A stretch of DNA of 64,000 bases from JAQAZP01 sp965531145 (GTDB lineage: Bacteria; Acidobacteriota; JAQAZP01), in the NCBI GenBank assembly GCA_965531145.1, contig CBESOE010000001.1:1-64000 (forward strand), given 5' to 3'. Positions 1-8,859 of this stretch are shown here, piece by piece. Below the pieces are notes generated by a model. The model was not told the DNA's origin. It saw only the letters and a list, made by a program, of their open reading frames with translations, and searched no databases. Every line of letters begins with the position of its first letter. Positions within the stretch are counted from its first letter, which is position 1. The translations under genes were made by a program, and so were the position numbers.

Positions 1-4
1 ATAG

Positions 5-199
5 ATGCCTAGAAAGCTTCGAGAACTTAATGCTGATTTGCAATCAGCTGGTTTCCAAGGCAGGGGCGGCAGGGGAAGTCACCGTAAATTCACGCACCCT
101 TCTGGTGCAAAAGTCACCTTGAGCGGGAAACTTGGGGACGACGCAAAACCGTATCAGGAACGAGAAATCCGGTTAGCCATCGAGGACACCGAGACATGA
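5..199 (+). CDS. hicA: HicA-family mRNA interferase toxin
   Basis: A 64-aa basic protein with the HicA double-stranded-RNA-binding-like fold signature: a glycine-rich stretch leading into GSHRKFTHPSG, where the His of GSH aligns with the HicA catalytic histidine. HicA toxins cleave mRNA and are neutralised by HicB. The stop codon overlaps the start of the next gene by 4 bp (ATGA), the usual toxin-first translational coupling. No promoter can be judged because the gene begins 5 bases into the window. Length and motif fit the family well. Confidence 0.85.
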   Translation: MPRKLRELNADLQSAGFQGRGGRGSHRKFTHPSGAKVTLSGKLGDDAKPYQEREIRLAIEDTET

Positions 200-534
200 A
201 CAAACGTGACAGATACCTCAAAATCGTCGAATGGTCCGATGAAGACCGGTGTTACGTGGGAACATGTCCGGGGATGATGTTTGGCGGGGTTCACGGCGAC
301 GATGAAGCCGAGGTCTACCGGGAACTGTGCCAGGTCGTTGACGAGTGGATCCGGATTCTTGAAAAAGACGGGACGCCGCTTCCTCCGGAGACCGCGGGGC
401 GTGAATACTCGGGGAAGTTCGTGCTTCGTTTGGGAAAGGATCTGCACAAGAGGATCGCCATCGAGGCCCTGCAGACCGGCAAGAGCCTCAATTCCTACTG
501 CGTTCAGGTTCTTGAGAGTGCGCAGAAAACTTGA
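196..534 (+). CDS. hicB: HicB-family antitoxin with ribbon-helix-helix C-terminus
   Basis: 112 aa. The first ~70 residues resemble the degraded RNase H-like HicB domain (YVGTCPGMMFGG, where a GxxPdlpGc-type motif is expected). The last ~45 residues (SGKFVLRLGKDLHKRIAIEA and following) are an Arc/MetJ-type ribbon-helix-helix typical of HicB proteins that bind their own operator. It would bind and silence HicA and autorepress the pair. It overlaps hicA by 4 bp and is followed by the convergent trmL 25 bp away. Confidence 0.85.
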   Translation: MNKRDRYLKIVEWSDEDRCYVGTCPGMMFGGVHGDDEAEVYRELCQVVDEWIRILEKDGTPLPPETAGREYSGKFVLRLGKDLHKRIAIEALQTGKSLNSYCVQVLESAQKT

Positions 535-559
535 CCGGAATTTCCCTCCTGCCCAACCC

Positions 560-1036
560 TCACACCTTTCCCACCTGGCGCAGGGCTTCATACACAATCA
601 CCGAGACGGCGTTGGAGAGGTTGATGCTGCGTACCGGGCCGAAGATGGGGATGGCGTAGGTCCGCTCGCGGTTGGCCTCGAGCACTTCTTCGGGCAGCCC
701 CAACGACTCCTTGCCAAAGACCAGGTAGTCGCCTTCGCGGAAGCGGGCGGCGGTGTACGACCGTTTCGCCTTGGCCGAGAAATAGAAGACCCGGTCCGGG
801 GCGGTGGGGGAGAGGGCCTGCTCCAGGTTGTCGTGGTATTCCACCCGGATGTGCGGCCAGTAGTCGAGCTGGGCCCGCTTGAGATACTTGTCGTCTGTGG
901 AGAAGCCCAGCTTGCCCACCAGGTGGAGCACTGCGTGGGTGGCGGCGCAGACCCGGCCGATGGTCCCGGTGTTCTGCGGGATCTCAGGCTCCACCAGCAC
1001 CACGTGCAGCAGGCTGGGCACGGTGTCATCGCTCAT
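560..1036 (-). CDS. trmL: tRNA (cytidine/uridine-34 2'-O)-methyltransferase, TrmL/SPOUT family
   Basis: 158 aa, the normal length of the minimal TrmL. It is a SPOUT (alpha/beta knot) methyltransferase that uses SAM to 2'-O-methylate the wobble nucleotide of tRNA-Leu isoacceptors. Visible family motifs are the N-terminal VLVEPEIPQNTGTIGR, the middle LVFGKESLGLP, and the knot-forming C-terminal IPIFGPVRSINLSNAVSVIV. Its ATG overlaps the TGA of the upstream cysteine synthase-like gene (ATGA), so the two are translationally coupled. Confidence 0.93.
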   Translation of the reverse strand: MSDDTVPSLLHVVLVEPEIPQNTGTIGRVCAATHAVLHLVGKLGFSTDDKYLKRAQLDYWPHIRVEYHDNLEQALSPTAPDRVFYFSAKAKRSYTAARFREGDYLVFGKESLGLPEEVLEANRERTYAIPIFGPVRSINLSNAVSVIVYEALRQVGKV

Positions 1037-2016
1037 TGATTGCTGTCCGGAGGGAAGAGCTTGCTCAGATAGCGGGAGGCGCCGTCGGGGAAGAGGGTGA
1101 CGATCCGTTTCGGCTCTGTCAGGGAGGCGGCCAGTTTCATCACGCCCCAGATGGCGGCCCCGCTGGAGCCGCCGGCCATGATCCCTTCCTCGCGGACCAG
1201 CCGGCGGGTCCAGTCAAAGGCTTCTTCATCGGTCACCTGGTAGATGTCGTCGATGACGTCGAAGTTCACCGTGCCGATGATGAACTCATCCCCCAGGCCC
1301 TCGATCTGGTAGGGCTGTGACGGGACGAGTTTCCCGGTGTGGAAGTAGTCGTGGAACACCGAGCCCAGCGGGTCGATGGCGATGACCCTGATCTTCGGGT
1401 CCTGTTCCTTGAGATAGCGGGCGGTACCGCAGATGGTGCCCCCGGTGCCCAAGCCAGCCACCAGGTAGTCGATCTGGCCTTCCATCTGCGACCAGATCTC
1501 GGGACCGGTGCCGTGGTAGTGGGCGTCGTTGTTCTCCCGGTTGTTGTGCTGGTCGGGGAAGTAGCAGCCCGGTGTCTGTTCCACCAGCCGGGGGGTGATG
1601 TTGTTGTAACTGCTTGGGCTATCAGGGTGGATGGTGCTGTCCACCTGGTGGATCTCCACCCCCAGGGCCTGCAGTTGGCCGATTTTTTCCGGGCTGATGC
1701 TGTCCCGCACCACCACTTTTAGCCGGTAGCCCTTCTGGATCGCCACCATGGCCAGGCCCAGGGCGGTGTTGCCCGAGGAATTTTCGATGATCAGCTGGCC
1801 ATCCCGCAGCCGGCCGTCCTTTTCCGCCTGTTCGATCATGTATTTCGCCACCCGGTCCTTGACGCTGCCCATGGGGTTGAGGAACTCGAGTTTGGCGTAG
1901 ATTTCGGAGGACAGGCCTGCGGTGATGCGGTTCAGACGAACCAGGGGAGTGTGGCCGACGGTGTCGAGGATGCTCTCCAGCTTGTTGTCGGACTTCTGAG
2001 CCATCGCTTTTTCCAT
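1033..2016 (-). CDS. PLP-dependent cysteine synthase / cystathionine beta-synthase family protein
   Basis: 327 aa, fold-type II PLP enzyme. The Schiff-base lysine is K53 in MGSVKDR, the substrate loop is SSGNTALGLA, and the phosphate-binding loop is GLGTGGTICG. The C-terminal part (EGLGDEFIIGTVNFDVID, DEEAF) is closer to the catalytic core of cystathionine beta-synthases than to CysK, but there are no Bateman regulatory domains. It could make cysteine from O-acetylserine or cystathionine from serine and homocysteine; sequence alone does not decide. A second ATG lies four codons in (2004) and is an alternative start. Overlaps trmL by 4 bp. Confidence 0.85.
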   Translation of the reverse strand: MEKAMAQKSDNKLESILDTVGHTPLVRLNRITAGLSSEIYAKLEFLNPMGSVKDRVAKYMIEQAEKDGRLRDGQLIIENSSGNTALGLAMVAIQKGYRLKVVVRDSISPEKIGQLQALGVEIHQVDSTIHPDSPSSYNNITPRLVEQTPGCYFPDQHNNRENNDAHYHGTGPEIWSQMEGQIDYLVAGLGTGGTICGTARYLKEQDPKIRVIAIDPLGSVFHDYFHTGKLVPSQPYQIEGLGDEFIIGTVNFDVIDDIYQVTDEEAFDWTRRLVREEGIMAGGSSGAAIWGVMKLAASLTEPKRIVTLFPDGASRYLSKLFPPDSNQ

Positions 2017-2074
2017 CGGGAGATCTTGGAAAATTCAGAGTGAAATGTTAGGATCTTTCGCGGTCAATCCTCTG

Positions 2075-2413
2075 TCAGTCGGTGGCCTTCTCCGGCGAGG
2101 TGACGGTCTGGACGATCCAGTCGAGGTACTCGGGGCAGCCGTTCTTGAGGTCGAGGGCGATGCACTCCGGCAGATCGTAGGAGTGCAGTTCGCGAATTAC
2201 GGCATGTATTTCCTGGTATTTTTCGGGAATGGACTTGATGACCAGCAGCAGTTCCTCATCGTCGCAGACTTCGTCTTTCCAGAAATAGATGGAGCGGACG
2301 GCGGGGATGATGTTGACGCAGGCGGATAGCTTTTTGTGGACCAGTTCTTCGGCGATGGAAATGGCCTGCTCTTCGGAGCCGACCGTGGTCAGGATGATGC
2401 AGGCGTTGCTCAT
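2075..2413 (-). CDS. cutA: Divalent-cation tolerance protein CutA
   Basis: 112 aa, typical CutA1 length. It forms a PII-like trimer with a ferredoxin-like fold; the family is linked to copper and other divalent-cation tolerance, with an unresolved biochemical role. Family signatures visible are the N-terminal ILTTVGSEEQA, KLSACVNIIPAVRSIYFWK and the C-terminal YLDWI. It is divergent from dsbD with only 29 bp between the starts, so the two may share a bidirectional control region. The thiol and metal theme of the pair is suggestive only. Confidence 0.9.
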   Translation of the reverse strand: MSNACIILTTVGSEEQAISIAEELVHKKLSACVNIIPAVRSIYFWKDEVCDDEELLLVIKSIPEKYQEIHAVIRELHSYDLPECIALDLKNGCPEYLDWIVQTVTSPEKATD

Positions 2414-2442
2414 GCAATCCTCGTGTAGCGAAGGAAAACGAA

Positions 2443-4323
2443 ATGGAGTATAGGAAACGGTTCGAAGGTTGTCAAGAAAGCCCGATTATGCACCGTTTTG
2501 CGGTGGCGTTCTCCCTGATCCTGATGCTGGCCGCCGGCCCCCTGGCCCTGGCCCAGGATTTCGACGTCGAACCGGTGGCCATCACCGGGACCGCCTCGCA
2601 GGAGCGCCTGGCCCCCGGGGACAGCCTGCAGCTGGTCCTCACGCTGAAGATCGAGAGCCAGTTCTATCTCTACCAGGACAAGGTCACCCTGGCCCTCAAG
2701 GACATCCCCGGGTTCATCGCCGGCGAACCGATCCTCCCCGAAGCGGCCAGCAAGTTCGACAAGATCATGGAGAAGGAGGTGGCGATCTACCAGGGGCAGG
2801 CCGTGCTCCGGCTGCCGGTGACCGCGGGGAGCGACGTGCCCGAGGGGCCGGTGACCCTCATCGCCGAAGTGGGTTTCCAGACCTGCACCGAGTCCTACTG
2901 CCTGATGCCCACCACCGTGGACGTGCCGGTGGAGATCACCATCGACCCCGCGGCGAAGCAGGTGCTGGAGACGGCTGATCAAGGTGCCGCGGCCGTGGAC
3001 GGTGGCGACGCCGGACCGGCAGACAGCGCCGAGGGCCTCCAGGGCGCCCTGGACCAGGACAACCTCTTTCTCGCCCTGCTCTTCTGTTTTCTGGGCGGCA
3101 TCGCCGCCTCGCTGACCCCCTGCGTCTACCCCATGATCCCGATCACCATCAGCGTCATCGGGGCCAAGGCCGCCGGCGGCAAACTCAAGGGGTTTGTTCT
3201 TTCACTCTTTTACGTGCTGGGGATCGCCATCACCTACTCGGTGGCCGGTATGGCCGCGGCCAAGACCGGCGCCGTCTTCGGGACCATCCTGCAGAACCCC
3301 TGGGTGGTGGGCAGTATCGCGGCGGTCTTCGTCATTATGGCCATGGCCATGTTTGGCGCTTTTGAGCTCCAGGTCCCAACCTCGCTCTCCTCCAAACTGG
3401 GGGGATACGAGGGCAAGGGTGTCTTCGGCGTGCTGGTGATGGGCGCCATCACCGGGCTGGTGGCCTCGCCCTGCGTGGGGCCGGTGCTGGTGGTGCTGCT
3501 GACCTACGTGGCCCAGACCCAATCGGTGCTCATCGGCTTCCTGCTGCTCTTCACCTTTGCCGTGGGCATGGGCCTGCTCTTCATCGTCATCGGCACCTTC
3601 AGCGGTATCCTGGTCAACCTGCCCAAGTCGGGCACCTGGATGGTGGCGGTGCGCAACATCTTCGGCGTGCTGATGATCCTGGTGGCCTTCTACTACATCC
3701 GACCGCTGACCCCGGACTGGGTCTTCGCGCCGCTGCTGGGGGTCTTCCTCCTGCTCACCGGGCTGGTCACCACCTGGCCCGGCAGTGTGGCCGAACCGCC
3801 GGTGGGGATCGGGCAGGTCTGGGCCCGGGGATTCCGCCGGACCGTGGGGGTTCTGTTTGCGGTGGTGGGCACCTACCTCATCGTCGGTTCCCTGCTGGTC
3901 CACGGTTTCGTGCTGCCGCCGATGAACCTTGCTGGTGCGGGTGCGGGGAGCGGCCAGGCGATGGACGCCGATACAGGGGTGGACTGGCTCCACGAAGAGG
4001 CCGAGGCCCTGGCCCTGGCCGCGGAGCAGGGGAAACCGCTGATCATCGATTTCACCGCTGACTGGTGCGCCGCCTGCAAGGAACTGGAAGCCTTCACGTT
4101 CTCCACAGCGGAGGTGCAGGCGGAGCTGGAGCGGTTTGTCACCGCCAAGATCGATTTCACCACCACGACCGATGAAGTCAAGCGGCTCTCCGCGAAATAT
4201 AACATCATGGGGCTGCCCCTGATCGTTTTCTACGACAGCGCGGGGAACCTGGTGGAGGACGAGCGGGTCATCGGGTTTATCAACAAGGACCAGATGCTGG
4301 AGATCCTGCAGGGCATCGATTAG
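2443..4323 (+). CDS. dsbD: Thiol:disulfide interchange protein DsbD
   Basis: 626 aa, full-length DsbD that moves electrons from cytoplasmic thioredoxin to periplasmic substrates such as cytochrome c maturation proteins and DsbC-like isomerases. A signal peptide is followed by the alpha domain with a Cys pair at C148/C153 (TCTESYC). An eight-helix membrane domain carries the redox cysteines C227 (SLTPCVYP) and C344 (ASPCVGP). The C-terminal thioredoxin domain has CAAC at C542/C545. The chosen ATG has a GAAGGA site 7-8 nt upstream. ATG 2488 (MHRFAVAF) would give a cleaner signal peptide but has a weaker ribosome site. Confidence 0.95.
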   Translation: MEYRKRFEGCQESPIMHRFAVAFSLILMLAAGPLALAQDFDVEPVAITGTASQERLAPGDSLQLVLTLKIESQFYLYQDKVTLALKDIPGFIAGEPILPEAASKFDKIMEKEVAIYQGQAVLRLPVTAGSDVPEGPVTLIAEVGFQTCTESYCLMPTTVDVPVEITIDPAAKQVLETADQGAAAVDGGDAGPADSAEGLQGALDQDNLFLALLFCFLGGIAASLTPCVYPMIPITISVIGAKAAGGKLKGFVLSLFYVLGIAITYSVAGMAAAKTGAVFGTILQNPWVVGSIAAVFVIMAMAMFGAFELQVPTSLSSKLGGYEGKGVFGVLVMGAITGLVASPCVGPVLVVLLTYVAQTQSVLIGFLLLFTFAVGMGLLFIVIGTFSGILVNLPKSGTWMVAVRNIFGVLMILVAFYYIRPLTPDWVFAPLLGVFLLLTGLVTTWPGSVAEPPVGIGQVWARGFRRTVGVLFAVVGTYLIVGSLLVHGFVLPPMNLAGAGAGSGQAMDADTGVDWLHEEAEALALAAEQGKPLIIDFTADWCAACKELEAFTFSTAEVQAELERFVTAKIDFTTTTDEVKRLSAKYNIMGLPLIVFYDSAGNLVEDERVIGFINKDQMLEILQGID

Positions 4324-4352
4324 CAAAACGGCCGGTCCGGCGGAGCAGTTCC

Positions 4353-5768
4353 ATGAGCGAACCGATTACTTTCGGCACCTCGGGGTGGCGCGGCGTCATC
4401 GGCCGGGATTTCACCTTCCGCAACGTGCGGCTGGTGGTCCAGGCCATCGCCAACCTGATGGAGAAGAACGGGGCTGACGGTTCGGGGGTGGTCATCGGCT
4501 ACGACACCCGCTTTCTCTCCGAGCATTTCGCCCGTGAGGCATCGAAAGTCTTCTCGCACAACAAGGTCCATTCCTTTCTCTGCGAGCGGGACACCCCCTC
4601 GCCGGTGCTCTCATTCGAACTGCTGCGCCGTCGGGCCCACGGGGCGGTGAATTTCACCGCCAGCCACAACCCGCCGCAATACCAGGGGCTGCGTTTTTCC
4701 GGAGCCGACGGCGCACCGGCCCTGCCCCAGATCACCGAAGCGGTTGAGAAGGAACTGCGGGTACTGGAAAAGTTCCTGCAGTTCGACGGCTACTACACCG
4801 AACTGGAATACGTGGAACTGGTGGACCCCCACCTCGACTACATCGAGTCCATCTCCGGGCTGGTGGACCTGGAGATGGTTGCCGGCAGCGGGCTCTCCTT
4901 TGCCGTTGACCCCATGTTTGGCACGTCCCGGGACTACCTGGATCACATCCTGCTCGAGCGGGGGTGTGAGGTGACGGTGATCCACAACTACCGCGACCCC
5001 TACCTCGGCGGCTATCTTTCGGGAACCAAGGCGGGCAACCTCAAGGAACTGCGGCAGCTGGTCAAGGAACAGTCCATCGATCTGGGACTGGCCACCGACG
5101 TGGATGCCGACCGTTTCGGCATCGTCGACCGCGGCGGCATTTTTGTCACCGCCAACCAGATCCTGGCCCTGCTGCTGGACTACCTGCTGGAGACCCGCAA
5201 GTGGAAAGGGGAGGTGGCCCGCACCGTGGCCACCTCGCACCTGCTGGACCGGGTGGCGGCCAAGCACGGCTGTACGGTCACCGAAACCCCGGTCGGTTTC
5301 AAATACATCGGCAGCCTCTTCAACAGCCACGATATCGTCTTTGGCGGGGAGGAGAGTTCGGGGCTGACCATCCACGGGCACATCCCGGAAAAGGACGGCA
5401 TCCTGGCCTGCCTGCTGGTGGCCGAGATGATGGCCGCCCGGGGCGGCAAGAGCCTGAGCAGCATGCTCAAATCCCTGCACCAGGAGATGGGGCCGCTGCA
5501 CAGCGTCCGCACCCATTTCAACCTCACCGCCCGGCTCAAGGAACGGCTGGTGCGCAAGCTGCGCCGCCCGCCCCGGACCTTCAACGGCCGCAAGGTGGCC
5601 CGGGTGGTGGACCTCGACGGCATCAAACTGCTGCTGGACGACGGCAGCTGGTTTCTCATGCGGTTTTCGGGAACCGAACCCCTGGTTCGTTGTTACGGCG
5701 AAGCATCCAGCCGCGGCGAGCTCAGAACGCTGATGAACTGGGGCCGCGAATACATTTTCAAATCCTGA
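4353..5768 (+). CDS. Alpha-D-phosphohexomutase (phosphoglucomutase/phosphomannomutase)
   Basis: 471 aa. All four superfamily signatures are present: the phosphoserine loop TASHNPP (Ser104), the Mg-binding loop ATDVDADRFG, the sugar-specificity loop GGEESSG and the phosphate-binding RFSGTEPLVR. It interconverts hexose 1- and 6-phosphates, feeding sugar nucleotide and glycan synthesis. The sugar loop GEESSG is shared by several subgroups, so glucose, mannose or glucosamine phosphate cannot be separated by eye. It lies 29 bp after dsbD and 45 bp before enolase. Confidence 0.9.
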   Translation: MSEPITFGTSGWRGVIGRDFTFRNVRLVVQAIANLMEKNGADGSGVVIGYDTRFLSEHFAREASKVFSHNKVHSFLCERDTPSPVLSFELLRRRAHGAVNFTASHNPPQYQGLRFSGADGAPALPQITEAVEKELRVLEKFLQFDGYYTELEYVELVDPHLDYIESISGLVDLEMVAGSGLSFAVDPMFGTSRDYLDHILLERGCEVTVIHNYRDPYLGGYLSGTKAGNLKELRQLVKEQSIDLGLATDVDADRFGIVDRGGIFVTANQILALLLDYLLETRKWKGEVARTVATSHLLDRVAAKHGCTVTETPVGFKYIGSLFNSHDIVFGGEESSGLTIHGHIPEKDGILACLLVAEMMAARGGKSLSSMLKSLHQEMGPLHSVRTHFNLTARLKERLVRKLRRPPRTFNGRKVARVVDLDGIKLLLDDGSWFLMRFSGTEPLVRCYGEASSRGELRTLMNWGREYIFKS

Positions 5769-5813
5769 GGCCGGCGTCGGCCTGTATGAGGAAAAGAGAG
5801 AAAGGACCTGCAG

Positions 5814-7103
5814 ATGGATCTGATAGAAGAAATGATGGCCCGGGAGATCCTTGATTCACGGGGCAACCCCACGGTGGAAGTGGAAGTCTACCTGGAGGGC
5901 GGCATCATCGGCCGGGCGGCGGTTCCGTCCGGCGCCTCCACCGGAGAGCGCGAGGCGGTGGAGCTGCGTGACGGCGACAAGGAGCGCTACCTGGGCAAGG
6001 GGGTGACCCGGGCGGTGGACAACGTCAACGGCGTCATTGCCGAGGCGCTGGAGGGCATGCCGGTGACCGAGCAGGTGGCCATCGACGCCATGCTCAACGA
6101 ACTGGACGGCACGGAGAACAAGAGCAACCTCGGCGCCAACGCCATCCTCGGCGTCTCCCTGGCCGTGGCCCGGGCGGCGGCCAGCCTCCTCGACCTGCCG
6201 CTCTACCGCTACCTCGGCGGTTTCAACAGCCGGATTCTGCCGGTGCCGATGATGAACATCCTCAACGGCGGCGAGCACGCCGACAACAACGTGGACATTC
6301 AGGAGTTCATGATCCTGCCGGTGGCCGCCGAGAGCTTCCGTGAAGCATTGCGCACCGGTGCCGAGATCTACCACAACCTGAAAAATGTGCTCAAGGAACA
6401 GGGGCTCTCCACCGGCGTGGGGGACGAAGGCGGGTTCGCACCCAACCTGAAATCCAACGCCGAGGCTTTCGAGGTGATTCTCGAGGGCATCAAACGGGCC
6501 GGGTACCGGGCGGGGGAGGACGTGTTTCTCGGCATGGACGCCGCGGCCAACAGCTTCTTCCGTGACGGCGCCTACCACCTGGAGGCCGAGGAGAATCCCC
6601 GCAAGTCGTCGGAGGAGATGGTAGCCTACTACCGCGACCTGGTGGACCGCTACCCGATCATCTCCATCGAGGACGGTCTCGACGAGAATGACTGGGAAGG
6701 CTGGGCCCTGCTGACCAGGGAACTGGGATCCCGCATTCAGCTGGTGGGCGACGACAACTTCGTCACCAACACCAAGCTGCTCGACCGGGGAATCCGCGAG
6801 GGTGTGGCCAACTCCATCCTGATCAAGCTGAACCAGATCGGCTCGGTCACCGAAACCTTCGAGGCGGTTGAAATGGCCCACCGTGCAGGGTACACTGCAG
6901 TGGTATCCCATCGTTCAGGTGAAACCGAAGATACGGTCATCGCCGATGTGGCGGTGGCCACCGGTGCCGGCCAGATCAAGAGCGGCGCGCCCTGCCGCAG
7001 CGATCGGGTGGCCAAGTACAACCAGTTGCTGCGGATCGAGGAAGAGCTGGGTGGCGAAGGCCTCTACGCCGGCTTTGACGCTTTTCCGAGACTGAAACGG
7101 TAG
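5814..7103 (+). CDS. eno: Enolase (phosphopyruvate hydratase)
   Basis: 429 aa, standard bacterial length. It converts 2-phosphoglycerate to phosphoenolpyruvate in glycolysis and gluconeogenesis. The N-terminus carries AREILDSRGNPTVEVEV; later come NILNGGEHADNNVDIQEFM, GVGDEGGFAPNL, the metal ligand in SIEDGLDEND, and the enolase signature ILIKLNQIGSVTE followed by VVSHRSGETED. Nothing is missing. A strong SD (AAAGGA) precedes the ATG. The small FtsB-like gene follows after 24 bp. Confidence 0.97.
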   Translation: MDLIEEMMAREILDSRGNPTVEVEVYLEGGIIGRAAVPSGASTGEREAVELRDGDKERYLGKGVTRAVDNVNGVIAEALEGMPVTEQVAIDAMLNELDGTENKSNLGANAILGVSLAVARAAASLLDLPLYRYLGGFNSRILPVPMMNILNGGEHADNNVDIQEFMILPVAAESFREALRTGAEIYHNLKNVLKEQGLSTGVGDEGGFAPNLKSNAEAFEVILEGIKRAGYRAGEDVFLGMDAAANSFFRDGAYHLEAEENPRKSSEEMVAYYRDLVDRYPIISIEDGLDENDWEGWALLTRELGSRIQLVGDDNFVTNTKLLDRGIREGVANSILIKLNQIGSVTETFEAVEMAHRAGYTAVVSHRSGETEDTVIADVAVATGAGQIKSGAPCRSDRVAKYNQLLRIEEELGGEGLYAGFDAFPRLKR

Positions 7104-7127
7104 CAGTCCAGCAAGGGAGGTGGACCG

Positions 7128-7493
7128 ATGGCCCGAGGCGGACGGGTAACGCTCCAGCGAAAACCGCAGAAGCTCCCCGTCTGGTTCAAACTTCTGCTGG
7201 TGAGCGTCGGGCTGGCTTCGGCATCGTTGCTGGTCACCGCGGTGGTGGGACGGGACGGTCTGCTGGACCTGCAGCGGCAACAGGAGCGCCACCAGCGCCT
7301 GCGGCTGGATGTGCTGGAGAAGCAGGATCGTATCGACCGTCTGGAGGCCAAGGCCCGGGCCGGTCAGGGCGATCAGCCGCTGCTGGAAAAGATCGCTCGG
7401 GAGGAACTTGACCTGGTTGGCGACGGCGAAATCGTCTACCGGATTCACGAAGAACAATCACCTCCACCGCCCCCCGCCGACCCTGTTGACTGA
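7128..7493 (+). CDS. FtsB/DivIC-like septum formation initiator protein
   Basis: 121 aa with the FtsB layout: short basic cytoplasmic N-terminus, one transmembrane helix (about residues 18-40), then a periplasmic heptad-rich coiled coil (about 42-75) and the short region ARAGQGDQPLLEKIAREELD, where FtsB-like proteins have RGdpeyiEeiAReelg. FtsB-type proteins link FtsL and FtsQ in the divisome. The eno-ftsB order is common in bacteria and supports the call. The C-terminus ends in a short proline run. Confidence 0.8.
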   Translation: MARGGRVTLQRKPQKLPVWFKLLLVSVGLASASLLVTAVVGRDGLLDLQRQQERHQRLRLDVLEKQDRIDRLEAKARAGQGDQPLLEKIAREELDLVGDGEIVYRIHEEQSPPPPPADPVD

Positions 7494-7514
7494 TCGGAGC
7501 GATGGTGGTAGAGT
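7486..7514 (+). promoter_or_regulatory. Probable promoter of the initiator tRNA gene
   Basis: TTGACT (7486-7491), a 17-bp spacer and TAGAGT (7509-7514) sit just before the tRNA, whose first base is 13 bp after the -10. The -35 overlaps the stop codon of the ftsB-like gene. The -35 is 5/6 to consensus and the -10 is 4/6. Confidence 0.45.
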
Positions 7515-7527
7515 CTGGCCTTCCTGA

Positions 7528-7604
<77 letters not shown>

Positions 7605-7615
7605 CGCACGATACA

Positions 7616-7652
7616 ATCGGCTTCCGGTTTTGGCCGGGGGCCGATTTTTTTT
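7616..7652 (+). terminator. Rho-independent terminator after tRNA-fMet
   Basis: Outer stem ATCGGC/GCCGAT with an inner CCGG/CCGG stem, followed by a run of eight T. It ends the tRNA transcript and probably read-through from eno-ftsB. Confidence 0.9.
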
Positions 7653-7692
7653 GTCCGGGCCCCGGGTGCGCTCCGCCCCCTGGAGCGGCTCA

Positions 7693-7701
7693 TGATATAA
7701 T
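7693..7701 (+). promoter_or_regulatory. Extended -10 promoter for the radical SAM gene
   Basis: TGATATAAT is a perfect -10 hexamer (7696-7701) with the upstream TG of an extended -10. No good -35 is seen 16-18 bp upstream. The start codon at 7786 lies about 80 nt downstream. It sits after the tRNA terminator, which supports an independent transcript. Confidence 0.5.
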
Positions 7702-7785
7702 TTCGCGCAGTGAGCAACGATGATGACCGGGCCGGCCGAGCTGTGAATGGGCCGGCTCTTCCAGGTATACGACGAGGGGGGGCCG

Positions 7786-8853
7786 ATGAGCGAGGGAACT
7801 GAACGGAAGCAGATCTTCTTCCCGGGGCGGGCGATGTTCGAGGTGACCAAGCGGTGCGCCCAGCGCTGCGTGCACTGTTACATCGACGACTTCTCCGGCG
7901 AGGGGGAATTGAACACCGCAGAGGCGAAAAGCGTTCTCAAGCAGCTTTTCGACCTCAACTGCCTCGAAGTGACCTTCACCGGCGGTGAGGTCTTCATGCG
8001 CAAGGATTTCATGGAGATCCTGCGCTACGCCCGTGAACTGCACTTCTCCATCGTGATCTATACCGAAGCCAACCTGATCAACGAGGAGATCGCCGACCAG
8101 CTCAAGGAGGTGAGCCCCTGGCGGGTGGAAGTGACCCTGCTGGGGCCGGACGCCGAGCTTCACGACCGTCTGACCCAGGTCAAGGGTTCCTTCGAGCGTT
8201 CGATGAAGGGGATCAGGCTGTTGCTGGAGCGGGGCATCAACGTCAAGGGCAAGACCATCCTGATGAAGGACAACATGGAGAGCTACCCGCGGATACGGGA
8301 ACTCTTCGAGGAACTGGGGGTCACCCATTTTGCCGACCCGCTGGTGACGCCAAAGACCGACGGGGACTGCAGCGTGACCGCCCGGCGTATCGAGCGGGAG
8401 GAGATGAAATCGCTGCTGGGGGACGAGAGCATCTCTCCGGGCACCATCATGCTCGGCACCTCGATGTATTCCGACGCGATGAACCAGTCGCGGGACCTGC
8501 CCATGTGCAAGGCCGGCCTCAGCTTCGTGCACATCGAAGCCGACGGCAGTGTCCTGCCCTGCGTGGCCCTGCCGGTGTCGGCGGGGAATATCCGCCAGCA
8601 ACCCCTCCGCGAGATCTGGGACAATTCCGAGTTGTTCGGGAAACTGCGCCAGACCACGATGAAGGATCTCGACACCTGCTCTGACTGCGATCTCTACGTG
8701 CTCTGCTACCGCTGCCCCGGCCTCGCGCTGCTGGAAGACGGCGACATGTACGGTCCCTCGCGCACCGGCTGCCAGAATGCCGAGATCAAACGCGAACTCC
8801 AACTGGAGCGGGCGGCCCTGGAGGAAGCGGCGGGCGATGGGGGGGAGGCCTAG
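7786..8853 (+). CDS. Radical SAM / SPASM domain protein, function unknown
   Basis: 355 aa from the ATG at 7786, which has a GAGGGGGGG ribosome site 4 nt upstream; an upstream in-frame ATG at 7747 has none. The radical SAM cluster is C24-x3-C28-x2-C31 (CAQRCVHC). The C-terminal SPASM region carries its own cysteines (CKAG, LPCVAL, CSDCDLYVLCYRC, GCQN) for auxiliary Fe-S clusters. SPASM proteins usually modify peptides (PqqE, AlbA, anaerobic sulfatase maturases) or carry out heme-d1-like steps. No RiPP precursor or sulfatase is visible nearby, so the substrate is unknown. It ends 6 bp from the convergent kinase gene. Confidence 0.88.
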   Translation: MSEGTERKQIFFPGRAMFEVTKRCAQRCVHCYIDDFSGEGELNTAEAKSVLKQLFDLNCLEVTFTGGEVFMRKDFMEILRYARELHFSIVIYTEANLINEEIADQLKEVSPWRVEVTLLGPDAELHDRLTQVKGSFERSMKGIRLLLERGINVKGKTILMKDNMESYPRIRELFEELGVTHFADPLVTPKTDGDCSVTARRIEREEMKSLLGDESISPGTIMLGTSMYSDAMNQSRDLPMCKAGLSFVHIEADGSVLPCVALPVSAGNIRQQPLREIWDNSELFGKLRQTTMKDLDTCSDCDLYVLCYRCPGLALLEDGDMYGPSRTGCQNAEIKRELQLERAALEEAAGDGGEA

Positions 8854-8859
8854 GGCCGT

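Noticed and set aside
5..534. HicAB as part of a larger defence island or mobile element
   Set aside because: Only the pair is visible, followed at once by housekeeping genes; no integrase, repeats or tRNA boundary on this side. What lies to the left is outside the window.
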